The notes: generated by a model not told the origin, from the letters alone. Numbered from the stretch's first letter, positions 43,295 through 52,008 are shown. The stretch: 64,000 nucleotides of DNA from Pseudonocardia alni (GCF_002813375.1 NZ_PHUJ01000003.1:3968001-4032000), one strand, 5' to 3'. Numbers and translations: made by a program.

Positions 43295-44041
43295 TCAGCC
43301 GGTGGGGACCGCGCGGCCGATGGCCAGCGCGGCGCGCTGCACCTCGAGGCCGAGCGCGGCCGTGCGGGCCTCGGGGACGTCCTCGGCGTAGCCCGCCACT
43401 TGGACGGCGGCCCGGACGTCGCCGTGCAGCGGGATCGCCGCGGCGACGCTGGCGACCCCGGGGGCCCGCTCGTTGTAGGCCACCGAGTAGCCGAGTTCGC
43501 GGGTGCGGGCGAGGTCGGCCAGCACCGCCTCGACGTCGGGTGCCGGGTACTCGGCGGTCTCGCCGAGGCTCTCCAGCAGCGCGCGGGCGTCCTCCGCGCT
43601 CCGCTGGGCCAGCAGCGCCTTGCCGGCGCCGAGGTGCAACGGCAGCCGGGCCCCGACCGGCAGCTCGTACCGGAGCCTGCGCTGCGCGTGCGCCCGGGTC
43701 AGGACGACGCGGGTGTCGTCGTACTCCCGGAACAGCGACGCGGTCAGCCCCGTCTCGACCGCCAGGTCGATGAGGACCGGACTCGCGACGAGCAGCAGCG
43801 GGTTGGTCGTCAGGTAGGCGTGCGCACCGAAGGTGAGGGCGACGCCGGGACGGTAGCCGGCACCGCTGCGCTCGACCCGGTCCCGCGACTCGAGCACCGC
43901 CAGGATGCGCTGCGCGGTGGGCACCGGCAGTCCTGCGCGCCGCGCGATCTCGGTGAGCCGCAGCGGTTGACGCGCCTCGTCGAGCACCTCGAGGACGTCG
44001 ATGGCCCGTTCCAGGGACCGCATCGTCGAGCTCTTGTCCAT
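43295..44041 (-). CDS. IclR-family transcriptional regulator no. 1
   Basis: A 248-residue regulator. The N-terminal winged helix is PLRLTEIARRAGLPVPTAQRILAVLE; the effector domain includes LPLHLGAGKALLA and ARTRELGYSVAYNERAPGVASVAAAIP, both typical. ATG 44041 is chosen for the family N terminus (MRSLERAIDVLEVL a few residues in). It is divergent from the TRAP-type permease; TCTCAC sites flank the promoters. It probably represses or activates the dicarboxylate module in response to its substrate. Confidence 0.92.
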   Translation of the reverse strand: MDKSSTMRSLERAIDVLEVLDEARQPLRLTEIARRAGLPVPTAQRILAVLESRDRVERSGAGYRPGVALTFGAHAYLTTNPLLLVASPVLIDLAVETGLTASLFREYDDTRVVLTRAHAQRRLRYELPVGARLPLHLGAGKALLAQRSAEDARALLESLGETAEYPAPDVEAVLADLARTRELGYSVAYNERAPGVASVAAAIPLHGDVRAAVQVAGYAEDVPEARTAALGLEVQRAALAIGRAVPTG

Positions 44042-44079
44042 GCCGTCCCACTTCCGTCGCCGACCACGCGCGCCCACCT

Positions 44080-44095
44080 TCTCACACAGTGGTAG
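44080..44095 (+). promoter_or_regulatory. IclR-type site B
   Basis: TCTCACACAGTGGTAG, close to site A, lies 39 bp upstream of the IclR start. It probably mediates autoregulation. Confidence 0.5.
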
Positions 44096-44171
44096 ATCGC
44101 CTCGCCAAGCGGGCGCGACGACGCCCTTGACAGGCCCGGAACCACCACCCACACTCATTCCGCGAGCAAGA

Positions 44172-44198
44172 CTTCCATTCTGTGAGACATCTTCTCAC
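44172..44198. promoter_or_regulatory. IclR-type site C with adjoining dyad
   Basis: On the minus strand 44187-44172 reads TCTCACAGAATGGAAG, matching sites A and B. The same bases overlap a dyad, GTGAGA (44182-44187), 5 nt, TCTCAC (44193-44198). It is 34 bp before the TRAP gene. Confidence 0.5.
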
Positions 44199-44231
44199 CA
44201 GAGTCCAACATCGACGTCGGGACTGGTCCAC

Positions 44232-45575
44232 ATGCCGATCGCGCTCCTAGCGCTCTGTGCGTTCATCGCCGTCATCGTGACCTGGAACGTGGTCCTGCGC
44301 CGGAACATGGGCGAGGCCATGCTGATCGGCCTGCTGGTCACGGCGCTGTTCGCCGGTACCGGAGCGCCCCGGGCCCTGCTCGACGGCATGGTCGGCGCAC
44401 TGGAGCACGAGGTCCTCTTCGCCGCGATGGCGTTCGTGCTGATGGCGTACGTGATCGACCGCCTCGGGCTCATCCAGCGGCTGCTGGCGATCCTCAACTC
44501 GGTGTTCGGGCGGCTGCGCGGCGGCCCCGCACTCGTGGACACCGCGGGGTCGGCGGTCATGGGGGCGTTGTCGGGGTCCAACTCCGGCAACACCGCCGCC
44601 ACGGGCTCCTTCACGGGGCCGTGGATGGTCCGCAGCGGCTGGAGCCCGACACGCAGTGCCACGATGCTCGCCGGGAACGGCGGCATGGGCGCGGCGCTCC
44701 CGCCGAGCGCCTCCATGGTCATCATGATCGGCTTCGCCGGCTCCATGGTGACCACCGGTCAGATCTACCTCGCCCTGCTCATGGCCGGGATCTACCAGAT
44801 CGTGTGGCGGTTCCTGCTGATCTTCTGGTTCGTCCGCCGCGACGGCATCACCCGGGTCGACGACGAGGCGATCACCCCGCTGCGCGCCAGCGTCCGTGCG
44901 GCGGGAGCCGCCCCGCTGATCATGGTCGGCGCGTTCGTGCCGATCCTGCTCACCGTCGGCCCGCTGTCGGATCTCCTCGGGACGGACACTCCTCTCGGTG
45001 ACTCCCTCGGCGACATCTCGATCCTGATCTGGATCCCGGTGCTGATCACGGCGATCGCACTGGTCGTCGGACGCAAGCAGCTGCCGAGCACCCGCGCGGG
45101 CTGGTTCGACTTCACCACCGGCGCCATGCCCCGCCTCGCGGTCATCGGCTCGCTGCTGTTCTTCGCCGTCGCGGCGAGCGAGGTCCTCAACGGCCTCGGG
45201 CTCGCCGACGACGTCGACCGCATCCTCGGCGGTCTGGCCATCAACCAGTACGTGATGGTCCTGCTCGTCGCGGTGCTGGTGGCCGTGGTGGCCGGGCCGC
45301 TGTCCTCGACCGCGACCCTGACAGCGGTCGGTCAGGTGTCCCTGCTCGCGCTCGTCGCCGTCGGCGTGGACCCCGTGCTCGCCGTGACGGCCATCCTCGT
45401 GTTCGCCTCGACCGAGGGTTCGTCGCCTCCGGCCTCCGGATCCATCTTCGTCGCAGCCGGACTCACCGGTGCGAAGCCGGAGAAGACCTTCGTCCCGCTG
45501 ATCGTCTACTTCATGCTCCCCGTCCTGCTGATCGGATGCCTGATCGCGTGGGGCGTCCTGCCGGTGTCGCTGTGA
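44232..45575 (+). CDS. TRAP transporter large permease (DctM-like)
   Basis: A 447-residue protein of about 11-12 hydrophobic segments. ALSGSNSGNTAATGSFTGPWM and NGGMGAALPPSASMVIM are the DctM pore-region signature (related to SGSSxANVxxTGSFT). A TRAP transporter takes up carboxylic acids with a periplasmic binding protein and a small permease. No such binding protein is seen nearby; the next gene is a small two-helix membrane protein that may be the small partner. ATG 44232 is the only start near the first helix. Confidence 0.85.
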   Translation: MPIALLALCAFIAVIVTWNVVLRRNMGEAMLIGLLVTALFAGTGAPRALLDGMVGALEHEVLFAAMAFVLMAYVIDRLGLIQRLLAILNSVFGRLRGGPALVDTAGSAVMGALSGSNSGNTAATGSFTGPWMVRSGWSPTRSATMLAGNGGMGAALPPSASMVIMIGFAGSMVTTGQIYLALLMAGIYQIVWRFLLIFWFVRRDGITRVDDEAITPLRASVRAAGAAPLIMVGAFVPILLTVGPLSDLLGTDTPLGDSLGDISILIWIPVLITAIALVVGRKQLPSTRAGWFDFTTGAMPRLAVIGSLLFFAVAASEVLNGLGLADDVDRILGGLAINQYVMVLLVAVLVAVVAGPLSSTATLTAVGQVSLLALVAVGVDPVLAVTAILVFASTEGSSPPASGSIFVAAGLTGAKPEKTFVPLIVYFMLPVLLIGCLIAWGVLPVSL

Positions 45576-45622
45576 ACGACGCACCCCGCCCGCATCCCGC
45601 CCGGCCCCGAGGAGACGAGCCG

Positions 45623-45910
45623 ATGTCCACCACCACACGCACCAGTCCCGTCGGCGTACGCGACCGCGCCCGGTCCGTCGCCAGGATCCTGTTCCTCACG
45701 GCGATGGCGGTGTTCGTCCTCATCGGCGCCGCCCTCGTCGTGCTCCAGGCCCTCGGTGTCGTCCTGATGCGACCCGCACTCGTCTCGGGGGCCTCGGACG
45801 TGCTGCTGGTCCCGGCCATCGGCGCCGCGGTCGTCTTCGGGCTCATCGCCTTCGCCGGTGGCTACCTGGAGGACCGCGAGCCCGCCGAGGACGCGTCGAC
45901 CGGGGACTGA
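45623..45910 (+). CDS. Small two-helix membrane protein, TRAP partner candidate
   Basis: A 95-residue protein with two membrane segments (about 25-45: ILFLTAMAVFVLIGAALVVLQ, and 60-80: VLLVPAIGAAVVFGLIAFAGG). DctQ subunits usually have four, so this is shorter than expected. It lies 47 bp after the TRAP permease with GAGGAG before the ATG. Its role as the small subunit is an inference from position. Confidence 0.65.
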   Translation: MSTTTRTSPVGVRDRARSVARILFLTAMAVFVLIGAALVVLQALGVVLMRPALVSGASDVLLVPAIGAAVVFGLIAFAGGYLEDREPAEDASTGD

Positions 45911-45964
45911 CACCGGGCGATCCCGCCGCCCGAACACCCGCTCCATCTCGAGAAAGGCTCTCTC

Positions 45965-47311
45965 ATGCACGCCACCGTTCTGGGACTCGGCGAGGCCGGC
46001 GCCGTCTACGCCTCCGGTCTCGCGGCTCACGGATGGACCGTCACCGGCTACGACCCGGCGTCGGTCCCCACGCCCGTGGGGGTGCGGCGGGAGGCCGGTC
46101 CCGCCGACGCCGTCCGCGGCGCGGACCTGGTGCTCAGCCTCGTCGGTGGGCGCCACGCGCAGTCGGCCGCCGAGGCCGTCGCACCACACCTCGACGAGTC
46201 GGCCGTCTACGCCGACATGAACGCCGGGGACCCGGCGGCCAAGATCCTGATCGCCGACGCCGTCGGGGCGGGCCGCTTCGCCGACGTCTCGGTGATCGGG
46301 CCGGTGCCGCGCCACGGCATCGCGACGAGCGTGGTGATCAGCGGGGCCGGGGCCACGGCCGCGGCCGGACGGTTCCGCTCCTTCGGTGCCGAGGTCGACG
46401 ACATCGGGGGAGCCCCCGGCGACGCATCGGCGCGCAAGCTGCTGCGCACGACGTGGATGAAGGGGCTCGGAGCGCTCATCACCGAGGCGCTGCGGGCCGG
46501 GCGGGCCGCGGGTGCCGAGGAGTGGGTCGCCCGGCAGATCGACGGGGAGCTGGCCGACGGCACGGCGACCCGGGAGCGCCTCCACATCGGCACGGCCAAG
46601 CACGCGGCGCGCCGCGCCGGCGAGTCCGATGCGGCCGTCCACCTGCTCGACCAGCTGGGGGTGGCACCGGGCATGACCCGCGCGACGGCGCAGCTGCACC
46701 ACACCCTCGCCGACGAACAGCTCGTCGACCAGGAGGCCCTCCTGGACACCTACCGCGGGCTCGCGGTGGCGACGATCGGCGACGCCCAGGACCGCATGGG
46801 CATGATGGACGGCGGCATCCACGCCCTCTACAAGGGTGCCCGCGCGGTCGGCCGGGCCCGCACCGTGTGGGTCCGCAGCGGGGACAACGCGGCGATCCAC
46901 CGGGCCCTGCAGAACGTCCGGCGCGGTGACCTGATCGTGGTCAACGGGCACGGCGACACCACGCGGGCCCTGATCGGGGAGCTCATCGCGGAGCGGGCAC
47001 TGGCCCGCGGCGTGACCGGCATGGTGATCGACGGGGCGGCTCGCGACGTCGTCGAGCTGGAGAGGATCGGCTTCCCGGTGTGGGCGCGGGCGACCACTCC
47101 GGCCGGGCCGTTCAAGCACGGGCCCGGACGGATCGACGAGCCGGTCGCCGTCGGCGGGGTGGTGGTGCAGCCCGGCGATGTCGTCGCTGCCGACGACGAC
47201 GGCGTCATCGTGGTCCCCGCGGCCCGCGCCGCCGCGACCGCGGTCCGCGCCGAGGAGGTGACCGCGGACGAGGAGCGACGCCGTTCCGCGATCCGCGCCG
47301 GAGCGGTCTGA
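45965..47311 (+). CDS. Fusion: 3-hydroxyacid-dehydrogenase-like (DUF1932) plus RraA-like aldolase
   Basis: A 448-residue two-domain protein. Residues 1-~245 form a 6-phosphogluconate/3-hydroxyisobutyrate dehydrogenase-type module: the Rossmann motif GLGEAGAVYASGL, the central GPVPRHGIATS, and a DUF1932 C-terminal helix bundle (RTTWMKGLGALITEAL). Residues ~260-448 are RraA/HMG-aldolase-like: GDAQDRMG, IGELIAERALARGVTG, MVIDGAARD with the catalytic arginine, and VVVQPGDVVAADDDGV. A fused enzyme could oxidise a hydroxyacid to an oxo acid and then cleave it to pyruvate or a relative. The genes around it suit dicarboxylate uptake and breakdown. Confidence 0.88.
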   Translation: MHATVLGLGEAGAVYASGLAAHGWTVTGYDPASVPTPVGVRREAGPADAVRGADLVLSLVGGRHAQSAAEAVAPHLDESAVYADMNAGDPAAKILIADAVGAGRFADVSVIGPVPRHGIATSVVISGAGATAAAGRFRSFGAEVDDIGGAPGDASARKLLRTTWMKGLGALITEALRAGRAAGAEEWVARQIDGELADGTATRERLHIGTAKHAARRAGESDAAVHLLDQLGVAPGMTRATAQLHHTLADEQLVDQEALLDTYRGLAVATIGDAQDRMGMMDGGIHALYKGARAVGRARTVWVRSGDNAAIHRALQNVRRGDLIVVNGHGDTTRALIGELIAERALARGVTGMVIDGAARDVVELERIGFPVWARATTPAGPFKHGPGRIDEPVAVGGVVVQPGDVVAADDDGVIVVPAARAAATAVRAEEVTADEERRRSAIRAGAV

Positions 47312-47319
47312 CCCCGCGT

Positions 47320-47340
47320 GGCCCCGGGGATGCCGGGGCC
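47320..47340. terminator. Bidirectional hairpin terminator
   Basis: Perfect 8-bp arms (GGCCCCGG at 47320-47327, CCGGGGCC at 47333-47340) with a 5-nt loop between the convergent fusion gene and the MatC-like gene. Confidence 0.6.
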
Positions 47341-47390
47341 CCGCCGGGCGCCACGGCCCGGCCCTGGGCGCCCGGTCGGCGTCGGCGACC

Positions 47391-48731
47391 TCAGCCGATG
47401 CCGAGCTGCACGAACAGCAGCCAGGCGACCACCGGCACGATCGCGATCATGGCGATCGCCCAGAGGAGCAGGGCGCGGAAGAACATCCGCTCCAGCCGGG
47501 GCGGCGCGCTCGCCATCAGCAGCGCGCCGCTGGTCGACATGGGACTGGTGTCCACCACCGACGAGCTGATGCCGACCGCCGTGACGACGCCGACCACCGA
47601 CAGGGTCGGGTCCGCCGCGATGGGGGCGACGACGGGGCCGATCACCGTCAGGGTGCCGGTCGTCGAGGCGAACGCCGAGGCCAGCCCCACGACGTAGCTG
47701 ACCGCCAGCGCGGCGAGCGACGCGTTGCCGAGCCCGGCGATGCCCTCCTGGAGGTCGTCGAGGGCGCCGATGCTCTCCAGCATGCCGACGTAGGTGACGA
47801 TGCCGGTCACCAGCAGGATGGCCGACCAGGGCATGGCGTCGATGACGGGCTTCTGCACCGAGGGGCGCACGATGATGAGGACCAGGGCGATGACCAGCGT
47901 CGCCACCCCGACGTCGATCCCGAGCACGGTGGTGAGGACGAGCAGCGAGCCCATCCCGACGAGGGTCAGGATCCGCATCGGGGTGGCCCGGACCCGGGTG
48001 ATCCCGGAGACGGCCGTGCGTTCGGCCACCGCGGTGGCCGCGCCACCGCCCGGACCGGGCTCCCGCCCGGCCGTCGGGCTGTCGGTGTCGCCCGCCGGGG
48101 TCGCGGCGGACGACCGCCGGTCGAGCCATCCGACGGCGGACTGCACGACCGCGTAGGCGACGACGGCCAGCACCGCGTTGAACGCGAACACCGACAGGAA
48201 CAGCCGCAGGGTCGCGTCGCCACCGGCCCCGGCCTGGTCGAGCATGTCGTTGGCGATGACGCCGAACGGGTTGACCGGGGAGAACGCGCCCGCGTTCGCG
48301 CCCTGGATGACGACCAGCCCCATCGCGAGCGAGCTGATCCCGAACCGGGAGCCCAGGGCCAGGGCGACCGGCGCGACGATGGCGATCGCCGCCGGGGTGA
48401 ACGCGCCGGCGGCGGCCAGCAGCGCGGCCAGGGCGAACATGAGGACGGGGACCAGCAGCCGGCGGCCGCCCGCGAGCCGCTCGGCCCAGTAGGCCATCAG
48501 GTCGATGGTCCCGGTCTCCCGGACGATGCCGAACAGCAGCGTCGCCCCGACCAGGATGAGGAACAGCCCGGCGGGAAACTCGCCGATGACGTCGGAAAGC
48601 GGCAGGCCGGCGGCCAGGGAACCGACCCCGAACGCCGCGACGAGCGCGAGCAGGCCCGCGCTGATGCTGGTCAGCGAACCGATGACGAACGCGGCGACGA
48701 GCACGAGGAAGGCGAGGACGGAGAGTGTCAT
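47391..48731 (-). CDS. MatC/dicarboxylate carrier-type transporter
   Basis: A 446-residue membrane protein. The N-terminal segment SISAGLLALVAAFGVGSLAAGLPLSDVIGEFPAGLFLILVGATLLFGIV is the MatC (dicarboxylate carrier) signature; two repeats of about five helices each are separated by a hydrophilic loop (about 215-250) rich in alanine and arginine. MatC-type carriers take malonate or maleate. It lies 7 bp after the maleate-isomerase-like gene, so uptake and isomerisation of the same acid are likely. Confidence 0.88.
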   Translation of the reverse strand: MTLSVLAFLVLVAAFVIGSLTSISAGLLALVAAFGVGSLAAGLPLSDVIGEFPAGLFLILVGATLLFGIVRETGTIDLMAYWAERLAGGRRLLVPVLMFALAALLAAAGAFTPAAIAIVAPVALALGSRFGISSLAMGLVVIQGANAGAFSPVNPFGVIANDMLDQAGAGGDATLRLFLSVFAFNAVLAVVAYAVVQSAVGWLDRRSSAATPAGDTDSPTAGREPGPGGGAATAVAERTAVSGITRVRATPMRILTLVGMGSLLVLTTVLGIDVGVATLVIALVLIIVRPSVQKPVIDAMPWSAILLVTGIVTYVGMLESIGALDDLQEGIAGLGNASLAALAVSYVVGLASAFASTTGTLTVIGPVVAPIAADPTLSVVGVVTAVGISSSVVDTSPMSTSGALLMASAPPRLERMFFRALLLWAIAMIAIVPVVAWLLFVQLGIG

Positions 48732-48738
48732 GACGCCC

Positions 48739-49524
48739 TCATCCCGCCAGCAGGCGGCCGGCGCCGCTGATCGCGGGGGTGTGTCCGAGCGCCCGGAGCA
48801 CCTCGTGGGTGGTCGCGGTGGCCGCGGTCACCACCGGCAGCCCGAGCTCGTCCTCCACGGCCTGGACGGCGGGCAGCGACGGCATCTGCACACACGCGGA
48901 CAGGACGACGGCCTCTGCCCCCTCGAGCCGGAGCCTGCGGGCGATCCCGGGCAGCGCACCGGGGTCGAGGCAGCCGACGGCGAGGTTGTCGTCGACCTCC
49001 AGGCTCGTCGCGTCCAGCACCTCGATCCCCGAGCCCTCGACGTAGTCGGAGACCATCCGGGTGAGCGGCCGCATGTAGGGCGTGATCATCGCGACGCGGC
49101 CGACGCCCATCCCGGTCAGCGTGCGGACCAGGGCTCCGGCGCTGCTGACGACCTCGGCGGGGTGGCCGTTGCCGGCGGCCGCCTCGGCGATCAGCCGCTC
49201 GGACTCCGCGTGCGCGCCCGGGCCCTGGGCCATGACGGCCACGAGGCAGGCGTAGGCGATGACGTCGACGTCGGCGTCGGACACGGCCACTGCGCACTCG
49301 GCGGCCTTCCCGACCATCGCGAGCAGCTCCTCGCGCGTCACGTTCTTCAGTGCCGCGCGTGCGGAGTGGAACGTGTACCGGTGCCCGGTGGCCGCGGCCT
49401 GACGGGCGAACAGCTCGGGGAGCTCGGTCTCCATCGTCGTGTTCGAGCTCGGGACGATCAGGCCGACGCGGGTCGGTCGAGGGGGCGACGCTCCGGGGGC
49501 TCCGGGCTGCGCGAAACCGGTCAT
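48739..49524 (-). CDS. Asp/Glu racemase-family enzyme, maleate isomerase-like
   Basis: A 261-residue enzyme of the Asp/Glu racemase superfamily. The N terminus has VPSSNTTMETELP, the maleate cis-trans isomerase fingerprint; the two catalytic cysteines are in VIAYACLVAVM and VVLSACVQMPS. It would convert maleate to fumarate or act on a close analogue. Arylmalonate decarboxylases share the fold but normally have one cysteine, so isomerase is favoured. ATG 49524 has GAGG upstream. It is co-transcribed with the MatC-like carrier and divergent from IclR no. 2. Confidence 0.87.
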   Translation of the reverse strand: MTGFAQPGAPGASPPRPTRVGLIVPSSNTTMETELPELFARQAAATGHRYTFHSARAALKNVTREELLAMVGKAAECAVAVSDADVDVIAYACLVAVMAQGPGAHAESERLIAEAAAGNGHPAEVVSSAGALVRTLTGMGVGRVAMITPYMRPLTRMVSDYVEGSGIEVLDATSLEVDDNLAVGCLDPGALPGIARRLRLEGAEAVVLSACVQMPSLPAVQAVEDELGLPVVTAATATTHEVLRALGHTPAISGAGRLLAG

Positions 49525-49560
49525 GTGTGGGGACCTCACTCCGTTGTGCCGTGATCTGAG

Positions 49561-49584
49561 CCCACATAGTGGGTGGCCAACCCA
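49561..49584. promoter_or_regulatory. Overlapping dyads upstream of IclR no. 2
   Basis: CCCAC-n3-GTGGG (49561-49573) overlaps TGGGT-n5-ACCCA (49570-49584) in the 117-bp divergent region before the maleate-isomerase-like gene and IclR no. 2. They differ from the TCTCAC sites of IclR no. 1, as expected for a different regulator. Confidence 0.5.
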
Positions 49585-49641
49585 GAATCCGGGCTGTAGG
49601 CTGCGATGTCAACAGGTGACCGACGGCCGGAGGGTGATCTC

Positions 49642-50427
49642 GTGACGGGGAGCAAGGGGGACGGGCGCGGTGGCACGCTGGTGTTGCGCAAGATCAGCTC
49701 GATCCTCGACAGCTTCACCCTGGAGTCCCCCGAGCCCACGCTGCGGGACCTGGCGAAGGCGACCGGGCTGCCGTCGAGCACGTGTCAGCGCCTCGTGCAG
49801 GACCTGGTGGCCGAGGGCTATCTCGACCGCGACGGCGACCGCTACCGGATCGGCATCGCGCTGGTGCGCTGGGCCGCGCCGGGGGCACTCGGGCTCGACG
49901 CGGTCCGGCTGCTCCGGCCGCTCCTGGCGGACCTGCGCGACCAGACCGGCGAGAGCGCCTGCCTCTACGTCCGTGACGGCACCTTCCGGACGATCGTCGC
50001 CGCCGCCGAGACCCGGCACGTCGTGATGCGGCCGTTCCGGGTCGGCATGGTCATGCCGATTCACGCCGGCGCGCCCGGCAAGGTGTTCCTCGCCTTCGAT
50101 CCGGGCGCCCGGAGCGAGCTGGGGGAGGCCACGCTCGAGCGGTTCACCGACCGCACCCCGGCCTCGACCGTGGAGCTGGACCGGCAGCTCGACGAGGTGC
50201 GCGCCGCCGGTGTCGCGGTGGCGTTCGGGGAGCGGCATCCCGACGTCGGCTCGGTCGCCGCCCCGGTCCGCGACCACACCGGGGATCTCGCCGTGGTCCT
50301 CGGCGTGGGGTTCCCGACCTCCCGTATCGGTCCGGCCGACGTCGAACGGCTCGTCGGCCCGGTCGTCACGGCCGCCCGCGACGCGACCCACGAGCTGGGA
50401 GGCCGTCCGCCCGCCGACCGGGGCTGA
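49642..50427 (+). CDS. IclR-family transcriptional regulator no. 2
   Basis: A 261-residue regulator: winged helix PTLRDLAKATGLPSSTCQRLVQDLVAEGYL, effector domain with MPIHAGAPGKVFLAF and ERHPDVGSVAAPVRD. GTG 49642 follows GGAGGG at 7 nt; an upstream ATG at 49606 would add 12 residues, but the ribosome site is poor. It is divergent from the maleate-isomerase/MatC operon, its likely target. Confidence 0.92.
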   Translation: MTGSKGDGRGGTLVLRKISSILDSFTLESPEPTLRDLAKATGLPSSTCQRLVQDLVAEGYLDRDGDRYRIGIALVRWAAPGALGLDAVRLLRPLLADLRDQTGESACLYVRDGTFRTIVAAAETRHVVMRPFRVGMVMPIHAGAPGKVFLAFDPGARSELGEATLERFTDRTPASTVELDRQLDEVRAAGVAVAFGERHPDVGSVAAPVRDHTGDLAVVLGVGFPTSRIGPADVERLVGPVVTAARDATHELGGRPPADRG

Positions 50428-50510
50428 GTGCGGGGCGTCCCGTCCTGGACGGGATGCGTCCGAGCCGCTGGGAGTTCTAGAGATGGGACGTCGGTGCATC
50501 GCCCTGCGCC

Positions 50511-50530
50511 GTCCCGTGTTCGTTCGGGAC
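50511..50530. repeat. Dyad of unknown role in the IclR-TetR gap
   Basis: GTCCCG (50511-50516) and CGGGAC (50525-50530) lie in an otherwise featureless 292-bp gap between the IclR no. 2 and TetR genes. It could be a terminator or an operator for the TetR gene 190 bp downstream. Confidence 0.35.
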
Positions 50531-50719
50531 CACGTCGAGGACTCATCGACCGCGCGGTGGACCTGGCCGGGCGGTCCCGCAGCGGTCGTGACGTCGACCC
50601 CGGGTGCGCGCCCCTCGACCCCGGTGACCTGCACGAGCTCGTGACCGCGCTGTCCTCGATCGCCTGCTGGGGACACTGCAGGGACGCGATCACGGGTTCA
50701 CGACGCCGGGGAGAACCGG

Positions 50720-51301
50720 GTGGCCCGCAAGCGGGCCGCCCGTCGCCGGCTCGTCGAGCACACCGCCGCCGACGTCGTCGCGGAGCGCGGCTACGAGGGC
50801 GCGGGATTCGAGGAGATCGGCGCCCGGCTGGACCTGCGGGGCCCCAGCCTCCACCACTACTACTCCTCCCAGGAGGAGCTGTTCCTCCGCACCGTGGAGA
50901 ACGGGCACGCCGAGGTGCTCGACCGGCTCCGGGCGATCGTGGCGCGCGACCTGCCCGCGGGGGAGCGGCTGCGGCTGCTGTTCGTGGAGCAGGCGATCAT
51001 CGAGCTCCGCGACTTCCGTGCGTTCGCCTCGCTCTTCCTGATGTCGGTGCCGGTCCCGGCGATCGCCTCCCGGCTCGCGGAGCTGCGCCGCGAGCACGGA
51101 CAGGTCGTCCGGTCCCTCGCGTGTGAGGTCGCCGAGCAGCACGGCGTCCCGCCCCGACGGGCGAGCATCGCCGTGCTGCCGGCGCTGGGGGCCCTGGGCA
51201 ACCTGCACTCCTGGTACCGCCCCGACGGCCCGCTGTCCCTGGATCGGATCGCGACGGAGGTCGCGGACGTCCTCCTGCAGCCCTTCCTCACCGCGGGCTG
51301 A
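50720..51301 (+). CDS. TetR-family transcriptional regulator
   Basis: A 193-residue regulator with the canonical N-terminal helix-turn-helix (AADVVAERGYEGAGFEEIGARLDLRGPSLHHYYSSQEELF) and a helical C-terminal ligand domain. GTG 50720 follows GGGGAG. No divergent partner is adjacent; the convergent GlcG-like gene is the only near neighbour. The target is unknown. Confidence 0.9.
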   Translation: MARKRAARRRLVEHTAADVVAERGYEGAGFEEIGARLDLRGPSLHHYYSSQEELFLRTVENGHAEVLDRLRAIVARDLPAGERLRLLFVEQAIIELRDFRAFASLFLMSVPVPAIASRLAELRREHGQVVRSLACEVAEQHGVPPRRASIAVLPALGALGNLHSWYRPDGPLSLDRIATEVADVLLQPFLTAG

Positions 51302-51311
51302 TCGGACCCGC

Positions 51312-51339
51312 CGGGGCCGGGACGGACGCGCGGGCCCCG
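51312..51339. terminator. Hairpin between TetR and GlcG-like genes
   Basis: 7-bp arms CGGGGCC (51312-51318) and GGCCCCG (51333-51339) with a 14-nt loop, between convergent stops at 51301 and 51381. It is a weaker candidate than the other hairpins. Confidence 0.4.
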
Positions 51340-51380
51340 AGGAGCGCCGCCACGAGGGCTCCGGTCACTCCGGCCGGTGG

Positions 51381-51815
51381 TCAGGCCGGGGCCGGGACGG
51401 GCCGGAACGCGGCCTCGGCGGCCTCGGCGACGACCCGGTCCTGCTCCCCGCTGCCTCCCGAGACCCCGACCGCGCCGACGACGTTCCCGTCGCTCCCGTG
51501 CAGCGGCACCCCGCCGGCGAAGATCATCACCCGGCCGTGGTTGGAGCCGTTGATGCCGAAGAACTGCTCGCCGGGCTGGGAGCTCGTCGCGAGGTCGCCG
51601 GTCGGGATGTCGAAGGCCCGTGCGGTGAAGGCCTTGTTGATCGAGATGTCGATGCTGCCCATCCAGGCGTCGTCCATCCGGATGTGGGCCACCAGGTTCC
51701 CGCCCGCGTCGACCACCGCCACGTTGCTCGGAGAGCCGATCTCGTGGGCTTTCCGCTCGCCCGCGGCGATCACCCGGCGGGCCTCCTCGAGGGTCACTGT
51801 CTCGATCTGTCGCAT
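51381..51815 (-). CDS. GlcG/HbpS-type heme-binding family protein
   Basis: A 144-residue protein of the GlcG/HbpS fold. It contains EEARRVIAAGERKAHEIG near the N terminus, VAVVDAGGNLVAHIRMDDAW, SIDISINKAFTARAF, GGVPL and GAVGVSGGSGEQD, the family's landmarks. It has no signal peptide, so it is cytosolic. Members appear with glycolate or propanediol genes, and HbpS binds heme, but the general role is unclear. It is upstream of neither partner; the DJ-1/PfpI gene ends 193 bp away on the same strand's upstream side. Confidence 0.85.
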   Translation of the reverse strand: MRQIETVTLEEARRVIAAGERKAHEIGSPSNVAVVDAGGNLVAHIRMDDAWMGSIDISINKAFTARAFDIPTGDLATSSQPGEQFFGINGSNHGRVMIFAGGVPLHGSDGNVVGAVGVSGGSGEQDRVVAEAAEAAFRPVPAPA

Positions 51816-52008
51816 CGTCGTGTCCTTTCGGGGCCGGCCGCCGGGTGCGGCGGTCCGGCCGGTCTGCTCGGGCAGCGGTTCGGGAGGGGGTGCGGACGAC
51901 CTCGGTCCGGCCGTCCACGCGGGCGGTGGCGATGGCGGAGGGCATCGGGTGGCGGTTCCTCCCGCAGACGGGTCCGTGTGCTGTCCGCCCCCGTGCCCGG
52001 TGCGTCGG

